Origin: Asterias amurensis
Taxonomy: Eukaryota > Echinodermata > Asteroidea > Forcipulatida > Asteriidae
Assembly (NCBI RefSeq): GCF_032118995.1
Contig: NC_092666.1
Location: 3,112,001-3,176,000, forward strand
DNA length: 64,000 nt
Direction: 5' to 3'
This document shows positions 22,201 through 34,900 of this stretch, in pieces. A program made the translations under genes and the position numbers. A model generated the notes under the pieces. It made no database searches and was not told the DNA's origin. It saw only the letters and a program-made list of their open reading frames with translations. Within the stretch, counting starts at the first letter, position 1, and every line of letters starts with the position of its first letter.

Positions 22201-25200
22201 GTTTCTAAGAGAGATTGGCTGTTGCCAGCTTGGCGTTTAAATCCCCTTGTGAGAGTTTGCCGATTTCCATTGACAGGAAAATCATCTAAACGCTTTACTT
22301 GTCATCATTGACTCTCACCCTCAACTTCCTACATAAGAATATTTTCACTGTAAAGGGGTTAACCCTGTTTCAGCCCTAGGAGTAGGTGGCAACGGCCTCT
22401 GGAAAAAATAATTGTAGCCCACACCTTGAAGTGGCCTTCAGGCCTTGTGTGTCAGGCAAATTGCATAAAAAAAATTTAAAAAAATCATAAATTGATTTGT
22501 CTCACTTTTTCACCATGGCGTAGACTTTCCTCCTGTAGGGTCCTGGGGTGGACTCTTTGCTGGCCAAGGCAAACAGACGGTCTGCAATCGCTGCATAGTT
22601 GTACTGCAATAATATCAATCATAACATTTTTGTTAAATCAACAGCCCAATTCAATTCTAAAGAAAGATGTGATCAAAAGTCACTTGTCTAAGTTTCAGCT
22701 AAAAACAGTGTCTTCTTGCACGACTTGTTGAGAAAACCGCAAAAAATGTTCACTGTATTTTCATGGGAACTTCAAATCTATCCAAATTTAGCGAGCTTAC
22801 AGCGAAAACCAACTGCATCTACAGTGTATTGCCACGGCATTCGCAATCAGACACCAACCCTCAGAAATCTAAGACACGATTCAGGCAAGAAACATATCTC
22901 AGATCAAAATGTTTTGGGGTGAAAAATTATAAATCCAAACCATGCAAAATAATAGTAAATGTCCTCACGTTTCGGCCCTAGTAAACCCCATCAGGCCATT
23001 AACTACATTTTGCATTTATACCACAGGTCCCTTTGGTTGGTAAGCACTTTTCAACGGCTAATTCTATTTCCTCTAATCCAAACTATACTACTTCAAAGGA
23101 AATCCGTTTTCAAAATAGTTTATACTATCTCACCAAGTAAGTTTTTAAGGTCATGAATTTTTTAGTTCTTATCAAATGATAACCCATGCACCTTAGCAAA
23201 TTTCTCCTACGGTAAGCAAAACAATGTGCTAACCGTTAAGCAGCACTTCGAAATTGGGTCCTGCTTTGATCATTAAGACACTGCTACAATGTACTTTGAA
23301 CGCAAGCAAGTCAATGTATATTTGGTTTGCGGTAACACCATGTGTGTATCAACTTGCCAGGTAGAGTTTGTTCTTAGAGATCTGTCTTGCTTTATTCTAC
23401 CGCCGCGGAGTAGATAAACGGGGGTTCGGGAGACTTCTCAGTTCTGAAAAGAACTGTCCTGCTTTTTAACTATTACCAGGGCGGATGGTATAGAAAATAG
23501 ACTGGACTACTACTTTAGCTTATAGGATCGTTATTAACTGTACTGCCGCGGAGTCAGTTCTGAATTGGTCTCAACGTTTCGACTAGCTTGCTCTAGTCAT
23601 CGTCAGGCGACTGAAGAGGTATGTCAAGTAAGCCATTTGCAAAAGTATTTCTTGTGTTTTGGTAGCTCTCTTTTGACAGTAACTGTGATTCACCTTTAAC
23701 TTTGGCAGTTCTTTCCTCACAGGCTTCATCTCCTTCTCGTTTGTCTCGTCGTCATTGTTCTCTTCCGCCTCGTCTGGTACCCCGTCTCCCTTCTCATCCT
23801 CCCCAGAGTCGATACCTTCATCTTCGTCATCAGACTCTACTGGAAACCCGACGTCCGACTCATCGATGATCTCTTGGAAGAATCCTCGTAAGGTGACTTT
23901 CATTAGAGTTTTACTACGATAAACAAAAACAAATTATAACCTCGGGTCAACGCAGGGAGTTCTGTTTTGCATAAATTCAGTTTGGGAAGTAGCAACCCCA
24001 AGCGCATCTTTCAAAATGGCCAAAATGACATCGCTCCTTAACCAAACTTCTGGCTCGGTATTCTGTGGCTTGCTAAAGGTCTAGCGACAACAGTGAGCTT
24101 ACCTGTGGGCAGTGGTAACCAGTACACAGAACGGATCAATCAGTTTTAAAACTTGCTCTGGTGTCAGCTGTCCAAGAAAAGAAAAAATATTGGTTTAGAA
24201 ATAACATTGGTTTATCAACATTGTAATCATCATCAATAACATTATCGATCTATGGTCACTCATTTATGTCATAACCAACACAAGTAGACTTGGCTAAAAT
24301 TGGTACGCTTGGCCCAGTGATGTGCAATTGTTAGTTGGTATTATTTTTACGCTATATTTTCTGTAAAAGTGTAACTGCTAAGCAAATCTTTGTATACATT
24401 CCATAAATTTTGCAAAGCAAAATAAACCATGGATACATTTTGCAGATACATAACTTTGTGACAAGCGTTGATGTTTCCAAGCACAGTTTCAGAAAATGCT
24501 GTTGAGAATCCCGTTGCAATTTTAATTCTTTCATTGTTAAATAAAAAATTAAAAAATACAACCATCAACCCTCTTACTTCATAAAGAAGTTTCTGGATAA
24601 TTTTGGAAGGTTAGGGTGAACCGAAAACCTTCACCTTACCTCGTTGCCAGCACAGAGAGCCAACTCATCTTTGTAGATATCAATGAAATGATAGCACAGA
24701 CCGTCTGATGACGCGTCGGAGATGCCGCACAGTGGAGTCTTGCAAAGCACCTCCAGGAACCGGTCAACAACACTACAATAAATTATTTGGATAAAATAAA
24801 ACAATTGCAATGTTTGTCAAAGAAAAATCAGGAGGGGGGGGGGGCACAGGAGGGCTCAGAAGTATCTGTCCCTGTCTTTCACCTCGGTTTACCCCGGTTG
24901 GATTTCACTTTCATAGAGCTGCTTAAGCAGATTTTTATGCTAAGCGGTTTTCTGCTAAGAAGATATAAGCAGGATTGTTTTCCACATACAGATTATGCTT
25001 CTCAAGACATCACAAGGTACCGCTATTAAAACTTGTAAATTTATTTCAGGATCTGACCCAAAGGCTACTTCAGCCAGCCCTCTCAAAGATGAACTTCAAG
25101 ATCTGCTTTTAAGTCTAACTTAAAACTTTTAAACATTTCCATTATTTTGATGACAATTTGACTAACCTTTCTTCCCAGTTGTTATTTCTTAGGACGACCA

Positions 25201-28200
25201 ATGCTTGGCGGAAACAGCGACGGATAAACTGGACAGAAAAAAAACAGCAAAGACTTTACAATATATCTTTACATAAACATGAATATTTGATTTACATACC
25301 CTTTGACTGAAAGTATAAAGAAACACGTTGCCTTGAAAGGGTCGAGTTGGTCTTTGAAAACCGTTTGTTTTAAAATGCATATGATTAGAAAGATGTTTTA
25401 AAAGTAGAATACAATGATCCACACACATTTGCCTCGAAATTGCGTGGTTTTCCTTTTACTCTGCAAAACAACACGGTCCGCCATTTATGGGAGTCAAACA
25501 TTTGACTCCCATAAATGGCCGACCGTGTTTGCCGACAAGGTAAAAGGAAAACCCCGCAATTTGGAGTGATACTTGTGTGGATAATTATATTTTACTTTTA
25601 AAATATCTTTGTAATCATGCATTTTATAACAAACGGTTACAAACTCTTTTCAAAGACCAACTCGACCGATCCAAGCCAACGTGTTCCTTTAAGTTAACCC
25701 CCTACTCATAAGATAAAATGTTCTGGGTTCTTTTAGTGCATTACCAAATTCTAGCAAACGGGACCAACGGCTTTAGAGCCATTTGAAGGACAAACTATGA
25801 TCAAGTATCTTTCTTAAGAGTCATGACCTGGACTCAAAACCCACATTGTTTATCATAAACACCAGTGATTAAGATTGGTGTTCTTAACAGCTCAGCCACA
25901 ACACAGAACTTTGAAAAATTTTGACAAAAAACATGTTCTTACCATAAAAAACTTATCCATTCTTAATCTGTCTATTCCGAGCCATTCTCTCTTCATTGTG
26001 AGGAGGAATGCGTCAAAGAAATTAATCGCTAAAAAGAAATAAAAAACATAAAAGTGTTATTGAAGAAAAGTAACTCCTACACAAGTAGGATTTGAAACTT
26101 TGCATGGTGGAAATACGATATGGAAAGGTTTGCGGTAACACCATGTAATGATCATCTTCAACGAGTTGGGGTGGTTCTGAAAAGAACCGTTGGTTTCAAC
26201 TTGACGTTTCGATCAGTATGCTCTGATTGTCTTCTGGAGAAAGCTATGCTCTGATCGTCTTCTGGAGAAAGAGCTTTCTCCAGAAGACGATCAGAGCATA
26301 CTGATCGAAACGTTGAGTTGAAACCAACCACCCCAACTCATTAGAGATAGTCATTACATGGTGTTACCGAAAACCTTACCATAACTCCTACACACTTGTA
26401 CCACAGACTGCCACAATAAACCATACCTTCCAAGCTAGCATGGATACGTTTTCTTTTACGTTTGTACGGCTGGTACTGGTACCACAGACAGCCACAAAGA
26501 TAACAATTGAGCTCATCATTCTCTGTGTTCTATTTCTATATTGATATTCTACAAGGATGTGACTGATAGGCTGTTGAAAAAATACTAAACTATGAGCACA
26601 AAGCAGGAAAGCTTGCGAGCACAAAGCTTGAAAGCTTGCCAGCGCAAAAGTTTCTGAGTGCGAAGTCTGCTTTACATCCAACTATCTTTGGTTTTGAAAG
26701 CCCTACTCTGCAGTCTGGGGCTGTTCCAAATGGTTTTTATCTTCATTTATCTTCATTTTAGGTGATCCCCTAGCTGCCGCTTCCCAGGTTGTATCGTAAT
26801 TTGGGTGTGATCCCTGGCTACACGGCAGTTAACGGTTGTATGGCTTCTGACTGGCACCCCCGAACAAAGATATTGACCAAATAGGGGACACCGCCAATAT
26901 AGGGCTAGATAGCTCAGTTGGTAGAGCGCCGGCACGTTAATCCGGAGGTCGTTGGTTCGAATCCCACTCTAGTCAATTCTTTGTTCAACCCCAAATATCT
27001 TCATTTTCGTATGAATTGATCTTAGTTAGGGGGTGGAAGTAAAAAAAAAAAAAAAAAAAAAGGATTTTCGGTTAAAAAATTTAGAAATCATCCGCCTGAC
27101 TCTTTGTCCACAGCTGACATAGAATACAATTAAGCTCTACATTCTTTGTGTTCTATTTCTTTGAAAAAGTTCCCAAGGGTCGTAAGTCTGGCATCTAACC
27201 TCCTAGTGGTGTTGAGAAGCTGTGTATCAGGTCAGCAATCTTGTCCGCCAGTTCCTCTTGGACGAGTGGCTTGTCACACATCCACATACAGTAGAATAGA
27301 CCCTTCCATAGACGCAGCAGCTCCTCCTCCATTCCAACATCTGTATAAAAAATAATAATAATAATAATAATAATACTACAATTTTGTCTTCAAATTTTGT
27401 TTAGGTGTGTGTGATTGTTAGACAAAACATAAATGTTTGGCCTGACTTTAATTGAATAACACTAATATCAATTTTTTTAATTGATAAGTCACCCTACATG
27501 TATCTTTTGCGACACTTGTCTAGAAGTTTCAATGACCTTTGGTGGGCAATGGGCCTACATAATAATAAGCCTAGAGCATTCTAAAGATGACAGTTGACAG
27601 CTGGGGACAAGCATGGAAGTGAGCAAGTGCTAGTTTCGTCTTACTCCTATCCTAGCTAGTAGAACTATGAGATTGAGAGGTTATGTCTCCATGAACATGA
27701 AGACGATAACAAACGAACCTCATACAGTTTTCTAGAATCTAGCCTAGACTAGTGTGGAGGTCGGAGTAGTTTTGTCTCTGCTGAGATTCTAAACTTTATC
27801 TGACATGTCTGACATGTCTGATATTGAGAACTTGTACAAATCATGTCCAGGTCGGCGTGGTCCTGACCCCAACATGCCCAAACATCTCAGTTGGGCCTAG
27901 GCCTACATGATTTAATTACCAGTCCATATTGGGTACCATTTTTAATTTAAATTAAAACAAATTACTGTCAATAGTGTCATCATAAACATGATTCGGAGAA
28001 TATAATATACCAATATTGACTATTTTTATTGATTTGTCACCTGTCGGCAAATGGTCCGTGTCAACTCAATCAAATCAAATTACAATAAAAATAAAGTGTT
28101 GTTTGGCCCCTGTAAATTAACTTTTGTCTTTTAAGAAATTTCAAAACAAATGTAGAAAAGATTAGATAAATATTTGGGGTCTAGATCTGGATAGCACAAC

Positions 28201-28500
28201 TCCCGGTCTGCCGGTGCGTGCGAGGCATGATCGCTAGCAGCAGATAGCACTGTAGCAGTAGCATAGCAATGTACTGTACTAGCCCAGCAAGTCAGAAACT
28301 CAGATTCAGATCAGATTGATCGTTTTGAAAAGTGTGTTTTCTAAAAGAAACTAACCGCCCTGTTTTGTAGATCGTGCAGATATCCATCTCTTTAGTTTTT
28401 TCACCGTCCTCTCTCGAGCTTTGGGGAAATTTCCGGCTAATCTTTGGGCAAAATGCACCTCCAAAGTAAATTTGAAATCGTCTTCCATGGAGGTCGCCAT
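19225..28500 (-). CDS. RRP1: Ribosomal RNA processing protein 1 (RRP1/NOP52 family), 11 coding exons
   Basis: Nucleolar protein of 60S subunit assembly and pre-rRNA processing. Coding exons in transcript order: 28356-28500, 27200-27340, 25943-26028, 25167-25228, 24640-24772, 24103-24167, 23694-23913, 22506-22603, 20992-21964, 20005-20089, 19225-19508. Lengths sum to 2292 bases (763 aa plus stop) and every junction keeps frame with GT-AG sites. The N-terminal NOP52 domain (about residues 10-330) shows [47 protein letters not shown] and [15 protein letters not shown], all strongly RRP1-like. Residues about 225-265 are acidic. Exon 9 is a Lys/Arg/Glu/Ser-rich tail with KKQKKKKR blocks. The C terminus keeps an RRP1B-type LGLN and SVLKTPSP. 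The start at 28498-28500 is the first ATG of MATSMEDDF; a second ATG lies four codons on. Whether it corresponds to vertebrate RRP1 or RRP1B cannot be settled; one pre-duplication orthologue is likely. Confidence 0.95.
19591..19885. mobile_element. Truncated MITE, family T1, in RRP1 intron 10
   Basis: TTAA followed by aggcagtggacactattgg at 19591-19615 marks one end. The interior matches other copies up to about 19885, where the second end is missing. Confidence 0.7.
21361..21720 (-). repeat. In-frame internal duplication within RRP1 exon 9
   Basis: Two segments offset by exactly 180 bases (60 codons) match closely, for example tggatgtcc...ttgaacgacttgatca at 21378 and 21558. Each encodes EEVT, then KKQKKKKR, then QVVQ and DIQKT. 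The repeat preserves frame and lengthens the basic, low-complexity tail. Confidence 0.85.
23322..23605. repeat. Dispersed repeat family T11 in RRP1 intron 7
   Basis: It begins ttggtttgcggtaacaccat, runs through gagacttctcagttctgaaa, and ends cgtttcgactagcttgctct. Other copies or parts are at 2890-3030 (reversed), 48925-49380, 51010-51310, 52730-52840, 54870-54960 and 55390-55500. It shares its first bases with foldback family T5, suggesting a common ancestor. Confidence 0.7.
25313..25692. mobile_element. TTAA-type MITE, family T3, in RRP1 intron 3
   Basis: The ends gaaacacgttgccttg and ccaagccaacgtgttcctttaa are inverted copies. At the centre is a near-perfect hairpin around gtcaaacatttgac (about 25474-25528). 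Confidence 0.8.
26107..26386. mobile_element. Foldback element, family T5, in RRP1 intron 2
   Basis: Second copy of the hairpin at 13934-14192. Here the centre carries a short local duplication of atgctctgatcgtcttctgg, making the loop region itself repeated. Confidence 0.85.
26860..27062 (+). repeat. tRNA-derived SINE with A-rich tail, in RRP1 intron 2
   Basis: A short leader (accgccaatataggg) precedes a complete tRNA-like fold at 26903-26974, then an unrelated body ending in about 19 A residues at 27042-27061. Reversed relatives are at 41270-41380 and 14265-14400, which share the leader. Confidence 0.75.
26903..26974 (+). tRNA. tRNA-like head of the SINE, anticodon loop reading GTT (Asn-like)
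   Basis: The acceptor arms ggctaga and tctagtc pair over seven positions, with one G-U. The D arm is tagctcagttggtagagc. The anticodon stem ccgg/ccgg holds the loop acgttaa, and the T arm contains ggttcgaatcc. Leader, body and poly-A tail plus dispersed relatives indicate a SINE rather than a working tRNA gene, although scanning software may report it. Confidence 0.4.
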
Positions 28501-28928
28501 CTTGCTGCTCCCACGTGTGTCTTTCTTCGGATACTCAAAACAGCGATACAACGTTCGTTTAAAATGCACCCGTAAACTGCTTGAAACACGACTAGTCAAC
28601 CCGTATAAAAAGCATCAAACAACATTTTTAATTTTTTAACTCATCCAAAACTACCCCAACTACAACAAAATAAACATCGAAATGTGTTTTACATTAATTA
28701 ATCTTGAAAAAGGTGATTTATTATGTGAGAAATACAACTTGTTTCGTAATCCAAACGCCTTGAACTCTTTTAGCCTTTTTAATCGTATCCGAAAAAGACA
28801 AAAATTCCAAATGACTTTCAATAAAATAGCGAGAGAGGGCGCCCTTTAGATTGCTCTTATATTTATTTCTTGATCGGCCGGGGTGGGCGGTGAGTTCTAA
28901 TTCTGTCAGTTTTCAGTGACTTTTCACC
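28501..28928. promoter_or_regulatory. Shared divergent promoter region of RRP1 and VPS26C
   Basis: Only 428 bases separate the two start codons, so both core promoters must lie here or within the untranslated leaders. No TATA box is convincing. On the minus strand caagatggcgacc (28492-28504) is a close YY1-type site that includes the RRP1 ATG, a position typical of housekeeping genes. Transcription start sites cannot be fixed from sequence. Confidence 0.6.
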
Positions 28929-31900
28929 ATGGCATTTCTTGACATTCGACTAAAAAAAGTGAACAAAATATACCACGAGGGGGTGAGTAGTGGTTTATGA
29001 AATAGTTCTGTTAAAGATGAGGCTTGTATGGGTGAACATTGTTATGTAAAAATGTGCTTATTTTGAAGGGGTGCAGTTTTTTAAGTTTGCAAAAAAGAGA
29101 GTGACGTGATATTAAACATTGATTCAGGATGGGGTTCCACTCCCATATCATTCCCTGCCCTTGCTGCATGCTGGAACTGGCTCGTGCAGTGTAATTGGTT
29201 GGTTGGTTTTGTATTGACTGTCAAATCAGTCAGGAAAGTGCATAACGTAACCTTTGATAAAGTTTTAAAAAACAAAAAAATGTGTGATGAATGATTTGTG
29301 ATTTCTTTTTACAATTTTAGAACGACTCAAATTCTAGTGTTCCACAATAAAAATCTGTATTCTATTTATTCTGCCGGCCAGTGTCACCACTTTTTCACAA
29401 ATTTTTACAGGGTTGCTCTAAAACCCCCACGACCCCTCAACGTCCGCCCCGTGTTCAAAGAATGTCCCGTATTCTAATTCATTAAATGTCGCTTTACGGC
29501 CGAAGACGAATTAAGGCGTTAAGTCCTCGATTTAGAATTCACGGTGTGTGAATGATCCAAAGAACAGGCGACGGAACTTCCTTCCACGACTAGACTTGAT
29601 TTCAAGTCTGAGACTGCGGTTATTTATCTGCATCAGCCCACAGAATCGGGAGTTTTACTCTCTGCTTGAGCACATCACATGCACACTGATGGGGAAGGCC
29701 CTGTCCGTGTGTATGGCCGGGGTTGTGGGAGACTGATGACAACAACCCCAAAACACGTGTGGGCCATTTGGTCGGTCGGGTCTACAACCTTGAGTTCCGC
29801 ATAGAGCAACTAGTAGTAGGCCAACACAGGACGGGAGCGATCAGCTGGAATGGGTCTGCCTGATCATCACGTAACGAGTTGGTCGTAGTCATACTCGGGC
29901 GGTTAACGCAGCCACATGTAGGTTCCCAGTTGGGATAATAATCTTATTCGTGCTCGGACATGTCGGATCGGCCAAGAGATACGCATGTAAATGCTGCGTT
30001 TTGGTTTTTTTTATGTTTCCCAAAATTGCCAGAGGTCCCTATCTCAGCCAATCACCCATAGTTAGCTTCATGCATACCACATGTGTATGGTCTGTCTCGT
30101 ACTCTGTGTTTAGATGTGCAAGGCATGGTAAGTCGACGTCAGTATACAAAATTGTGTGCGTGATTGGAGGGGGTTTTAGAACAACCCATTTTTACAAGAA
30201 AAGAAAAACGAAGTAGATCATAATAGATACTATTTGTTTTTTATTTCATTTAAACGAAATGAAAAAAATTGTTTGGGTCCAGTAATTAATTTAGATCTAC
30301 AAAAGCCCTGCGATCTTGTTGATTTTTCTCCTAAATTCGAGCCCTGTTATGATACTTTATTGCCCAACTGTTCAATTTGTTTGCTGATCAATTGCATACT
30401 TGGTATTTTTCCTTGTACTGTGGAAGGGGGTAACCCTGTTTCAGCCCCAGGAGTACATTACGTTGCAACATGCCTTTTGTGGCTTGTGGCAGTTGATTTG
30501 GGTCGGTGAAGTGTAGCCGTTAGCCCTCACCTTGAAGTGGCTCTCCGGCCTTGTGAGTTGGGCGATATCTCATTATAACAAACATAAAATTAAACTTTAC
30601 CTGTTTTGTTTTGTATTTTTCTAGGAGGTATTAGCTGGGCTGGTTGTAGTTCAGAGTAAAACTGATGTTCAGCATCAGGGTATAACGCTAGTCGTAGATG
30701 GCTCAGTCAACCTTCAGCTCAGCTCCAAGAGTGTCGGACTCTTCGAAGCCTTCTATAACTCCATCAAGGTATGATAAGAAAACATTGTCCTGTCCCCCAA
30801 AATGCAAAAAGGTTTAGGCTTCGAAACCCCCTTGACATAGATGCTTCATTTTTTAAAAGGCCATAGACACTACGTAAGTCATTTTCTCCTTGGTAAAGGA
30901 CACCTATAGATGAGGAAGTTGGAAATTTCTGCTGTTCACAGGCACTAAGGCAATGACAAAGGAGTGTCAGCCAGTCACCATGCTTACATCTGGATGAAGA
31001 GAAGCAGTTTATGGTTTAGTTTGTTGCTCAGTAACACATGTGTCATGACTGGTCAGGATTTGAACCCCCGTTGACTAGGCCATCTGAATTTGACTTTTGT
31101 TGTACTTAAATTGCTCGGCCACAGCAACCAGTGAAGAATTGTGATAGAAAAGTGTGGCAAAGAGAATAATATCTCATTTGTCTCAAACATACTTCATTAC
31201 TCAATAGATTTGAAAGGTGTAATATCAGACTCGGCATTTTAACATCACTTAGATATTACACAGTGAGCTTCTATTATTCAATTAAAAAGACACAAGACTG
31301 TTGGAGGACTTGAGTTAACAGGCCCTGATACTAAACTCACTGGCCTCTAGCCTGTGGTCCAGTGTAACATTTTAGCACCAGCTACTAAAACTATCTAGGG
31401 GCAAGTAAAACGCACAGTGTACTAGCCCTGTGGGCTTTTTTACAACAGGGGTCGAAATTAAGTGTATTTCCATGGTAGTCGGCAGGGCTAGTGACCAATA
31501 ATTTTTAGTAGCCCTGATTAGATTTTGGTAGCCCGAAAGACACATTATGTCTCGCGTCACGGCTCAAACTTTACAATACACCAATAACATAGTTCTTTAT
31601 TGTTTGTGATGATGATTTTTGCATTTTTTTTCCACTAGCCCGTCGGGCTATCAAACTGAAAAAATCAGTAGCCCGGCTGTAAATCTGGTAGTCCCGGGCT
31701 AGCGGGCTAGTGGCAATTTCGACCCCTGTACAAACAAATTCCAAGTGCAGGTCCTTAAGAGTCGGGCAAATTTATTTTAAAGACGCTGGACACTATTGGT
31801 AACTGTCAAAGACCAGTCTTATCACTTGGTATATCTCAACATATGCATACAATTTTGAGCTCAGTTGGTCAGTTGCGAGATAATAATGAAAGAAAAAACA

Positions 31901-34900
31901 CCCCTGGCACATGAAGTTGTGTGCTTTCAGATGCTCGATTTTGAGTCCTCAAAATCAAATTCTGAGGTCTCGAAATCAAATTCGTGGAAAATTACTTCTT
32001 TCTCGAAAACTACGTTACTCCAGAGGGAGCCATTTCTCACGGTGTTTCTCACGGCCATTTCTCAACAGCTCCCCATTACTCGTTACTAATGTTTTATGCT
32101 AATAATTATGTTGAGTACATGTGTTTTTCTATTTGTCCACTGCCTTTAACAACACGTTAATATTGCTCTTTTATCCTCTCTCCAGCCGATACAAATCCTG
32201 AACTACGTTGTAAATGTCGCCAAACCAGGCAAGATCCCCGCCGGGAAAACCGAGATTCCGTTTGAGTTACCACTGAAGCCTAAAGTTAATAAGAGCTTGT
32301 ATGAGACGTACCATGGTGTCTTTGTCAATATTCAGGTATGTTTAGACAAATCCAGGCGTGCAAGTCCTGGGCGTCGCCATGGGCGCCGCGCGCCACTGCT
32401 GCGGTGTACCTGTGCCTAATTTTGTGCACAAAGACTCGTTACGAGGAAATCGTTTCCCTTTTCACTTTTTATGGAAATTTAATGTCTTCCTCGACAATCT
32501 ATGCGATTTTTCTGACATGGCTGCATATAAAATGACGATTTACTACATTCTTGATATTCTTTTTTAAAATTAAGCACAGAGTAAAATACTGAAATTCTGA
32601 CAAAATACTAATTTTAGTTACTATTTTATGCAGTTTCCGCGTCTTTTCCCCAAACTCACCTAAGAAATCACCGTTTTCAAGATGATTCGGTTTCTATTTA
32701 GTTGCAAATATTTCTGGTCAGTGATCTACATATTATATCATGGCGTCCTGGAAAGGAAATTGTGTAAGTCGTTGAGGAAAACATTTAATTTCCATAAAGA
32801 GTGAAAATTAACATGATTTCCTCATGTCTTATTGCACAAAAATAGGCACATGTACTCCGCAGCAGTGGCGCGCGGTGCTCAACACATGTGCGCCCAGTGC
32901 GTGCCTGAATTTGTCTATTGAACCTTAATAAACTTCAATCTATACCTCATTGCCTGAAATTACACGGAGGCTACAGGGGCCTCTGTTGCCCCTGGTTTGG
33001 GCCTTGGTGCCCCTCCAAATATTGCCAAAAATGAAAGTCCCCATTGCAAAATGAAAATGGCTTTGCCCTCTTAAAAAGCTGTGGAGGCCATGCCCTCTGT
33101 TGCCCCGGGTTCGTGGCCTTGGTGTTCCCCCCCCAAAAAAAAAAACACAACATTGCCCATATACCAATGGAAGTGCCCTTTGCAAAATAAAAATGGCTAT
33201 GCCCTCTTCTCTATTTCTTTACCCTTTCATTGCACTTTATAGTGATAAACTGATCTGATAGACACATTAACTGTTAACTCATTTTTACAAATGGCCCGAA
33301 CAGGTCACATAAGCACCCTCAAGAGTCTTCTTTCCTATACTGAAAAACTCTGTGGTCGTGCACTCTTCTTTTATTTTAACAACTATTTTTGATAAGGGAT
33401 TTAAACCGGGCCAGTGTCATAAAAGCTGCTTTATTAAAAGCAAAAATTACTGCTCAGCAATTTTTTCTTTGCTTAGCAAAAATTGAGTGAGTCACAACAA
33501 TGTAAGCTTAATGTAATTTTGGCTGCTAACTTTCTTCTGTTAAAGGGAAGGTACACGTTTGGTAGTTACTCAAAACAAATATTAACTTAAAAACTGACTT
33601 GGTAAACGAGCACTGGAGAGCTGTTGATAGTAAAAAACATTGTGAGAAACGGCTCCCTCTGCAGTAGCATAGATTTTGAGAAAGTAATTTCTCACTCCTA
33701 TCTGAATTTTCTCGCAACTTCGATGACCAATTTCAATTAAGTTCAAATTTTCAAAGGCTTGTTATTTTATGCTTATGTTGGGATACACCAAGTGAAAGAC
33801 TGGTCTTTGACAATTACCAAACATGTACCTTCCCTTTAAGCAATAATTTTAGGTGCTTAGCTAGTTTTGTGCCTGCAGGCTTTATGAAATTGAGCCAAGG
33901 GATCTAGCAACTGATTGCGGCAGGAAAGAGTTAAAACATGAATAACGAACCATAGCCAAATGTCATCGATTCTATTTCAAGCCATTAAACGATTAATCTC
34001 ACTTTATTTCTTACAGTACACCATAAAGGGTGAAATGAAGCGCCCTCTACTGGCCAAAGATCTGACCAAGTCGTTAGAGTTCATCGTTGAGTATAAAGAG
34101 CAGAAGGAGAAGGCTCAGCCTAAACCGGTTCCGTTCAGCATCGCTCCAGACTCTCTACAGAATATCAAAGATGTAAGTTCAAAATATCTGATACGCCTGT
34201 CTTCCAGGCACACAAAGTATGACAGGCCATTAGCCACGGTGGGTCGTGCTGGGCAGGCCTGCCGTGGGGTTGATTTCACAAAGAGTTAGGACTATTCTTA
34301 ACTTACATGACTTAGGGTTAGTCCAAGGAGATATTGAAAACTCAAGACTAGTCCTAAGTTACTCGAGATAAGACCAGTCTTAACTCTTTGTGAAATCCAC
34401 CTGTTGACATGTTTTTGCCACCGCCTTGTGCACCAAAGGGTCAAACATGAATATTTGTGTTGATCCGCTTGCCATAGTGGACGAAAATATTTGATTTATT
34501 GCCAACCACTAGATTTGTTCTTCATGTAGCTACATGACAACCCTGGCCAAAAGCAAACAAAATGGTTTAGACTTGGAAAAAAAAATGTGTCATTACGGTT
34601 AAAAAAAATTACTCTGGTTTTACCCGTATACACCAATGTGTGTTAGCACTGTATGCTCAGTATTTTCGCTAACATAATACTCGGGTGGGATTCAAACCCC
34701 TGACTTTTGCAATTCTAGATCAGTGTCTTTCCAATTTGTTTTTCAAAGAGCTCGGGAAAGTACCATACTGAGTATACAGTGCTAACACACATCTAGGTGT
34801 ATATATGGGTAAAACCAAAGTTAAATTTCTTTATCCCCGATGCAAATTGCCATCTATTATTAACAAGATGTTATGTTGTTAATTGCAGAAAAGCGGTCTG

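Noticed and set aside
26903..26974. Functional tRNA-Asn gene
   Set aside because: The fold is good, but a leader, a body, an A-rich tail and dispersed relatives indicate a SINE; the sequence also does not resemble the usual animal tRNA-Asn.
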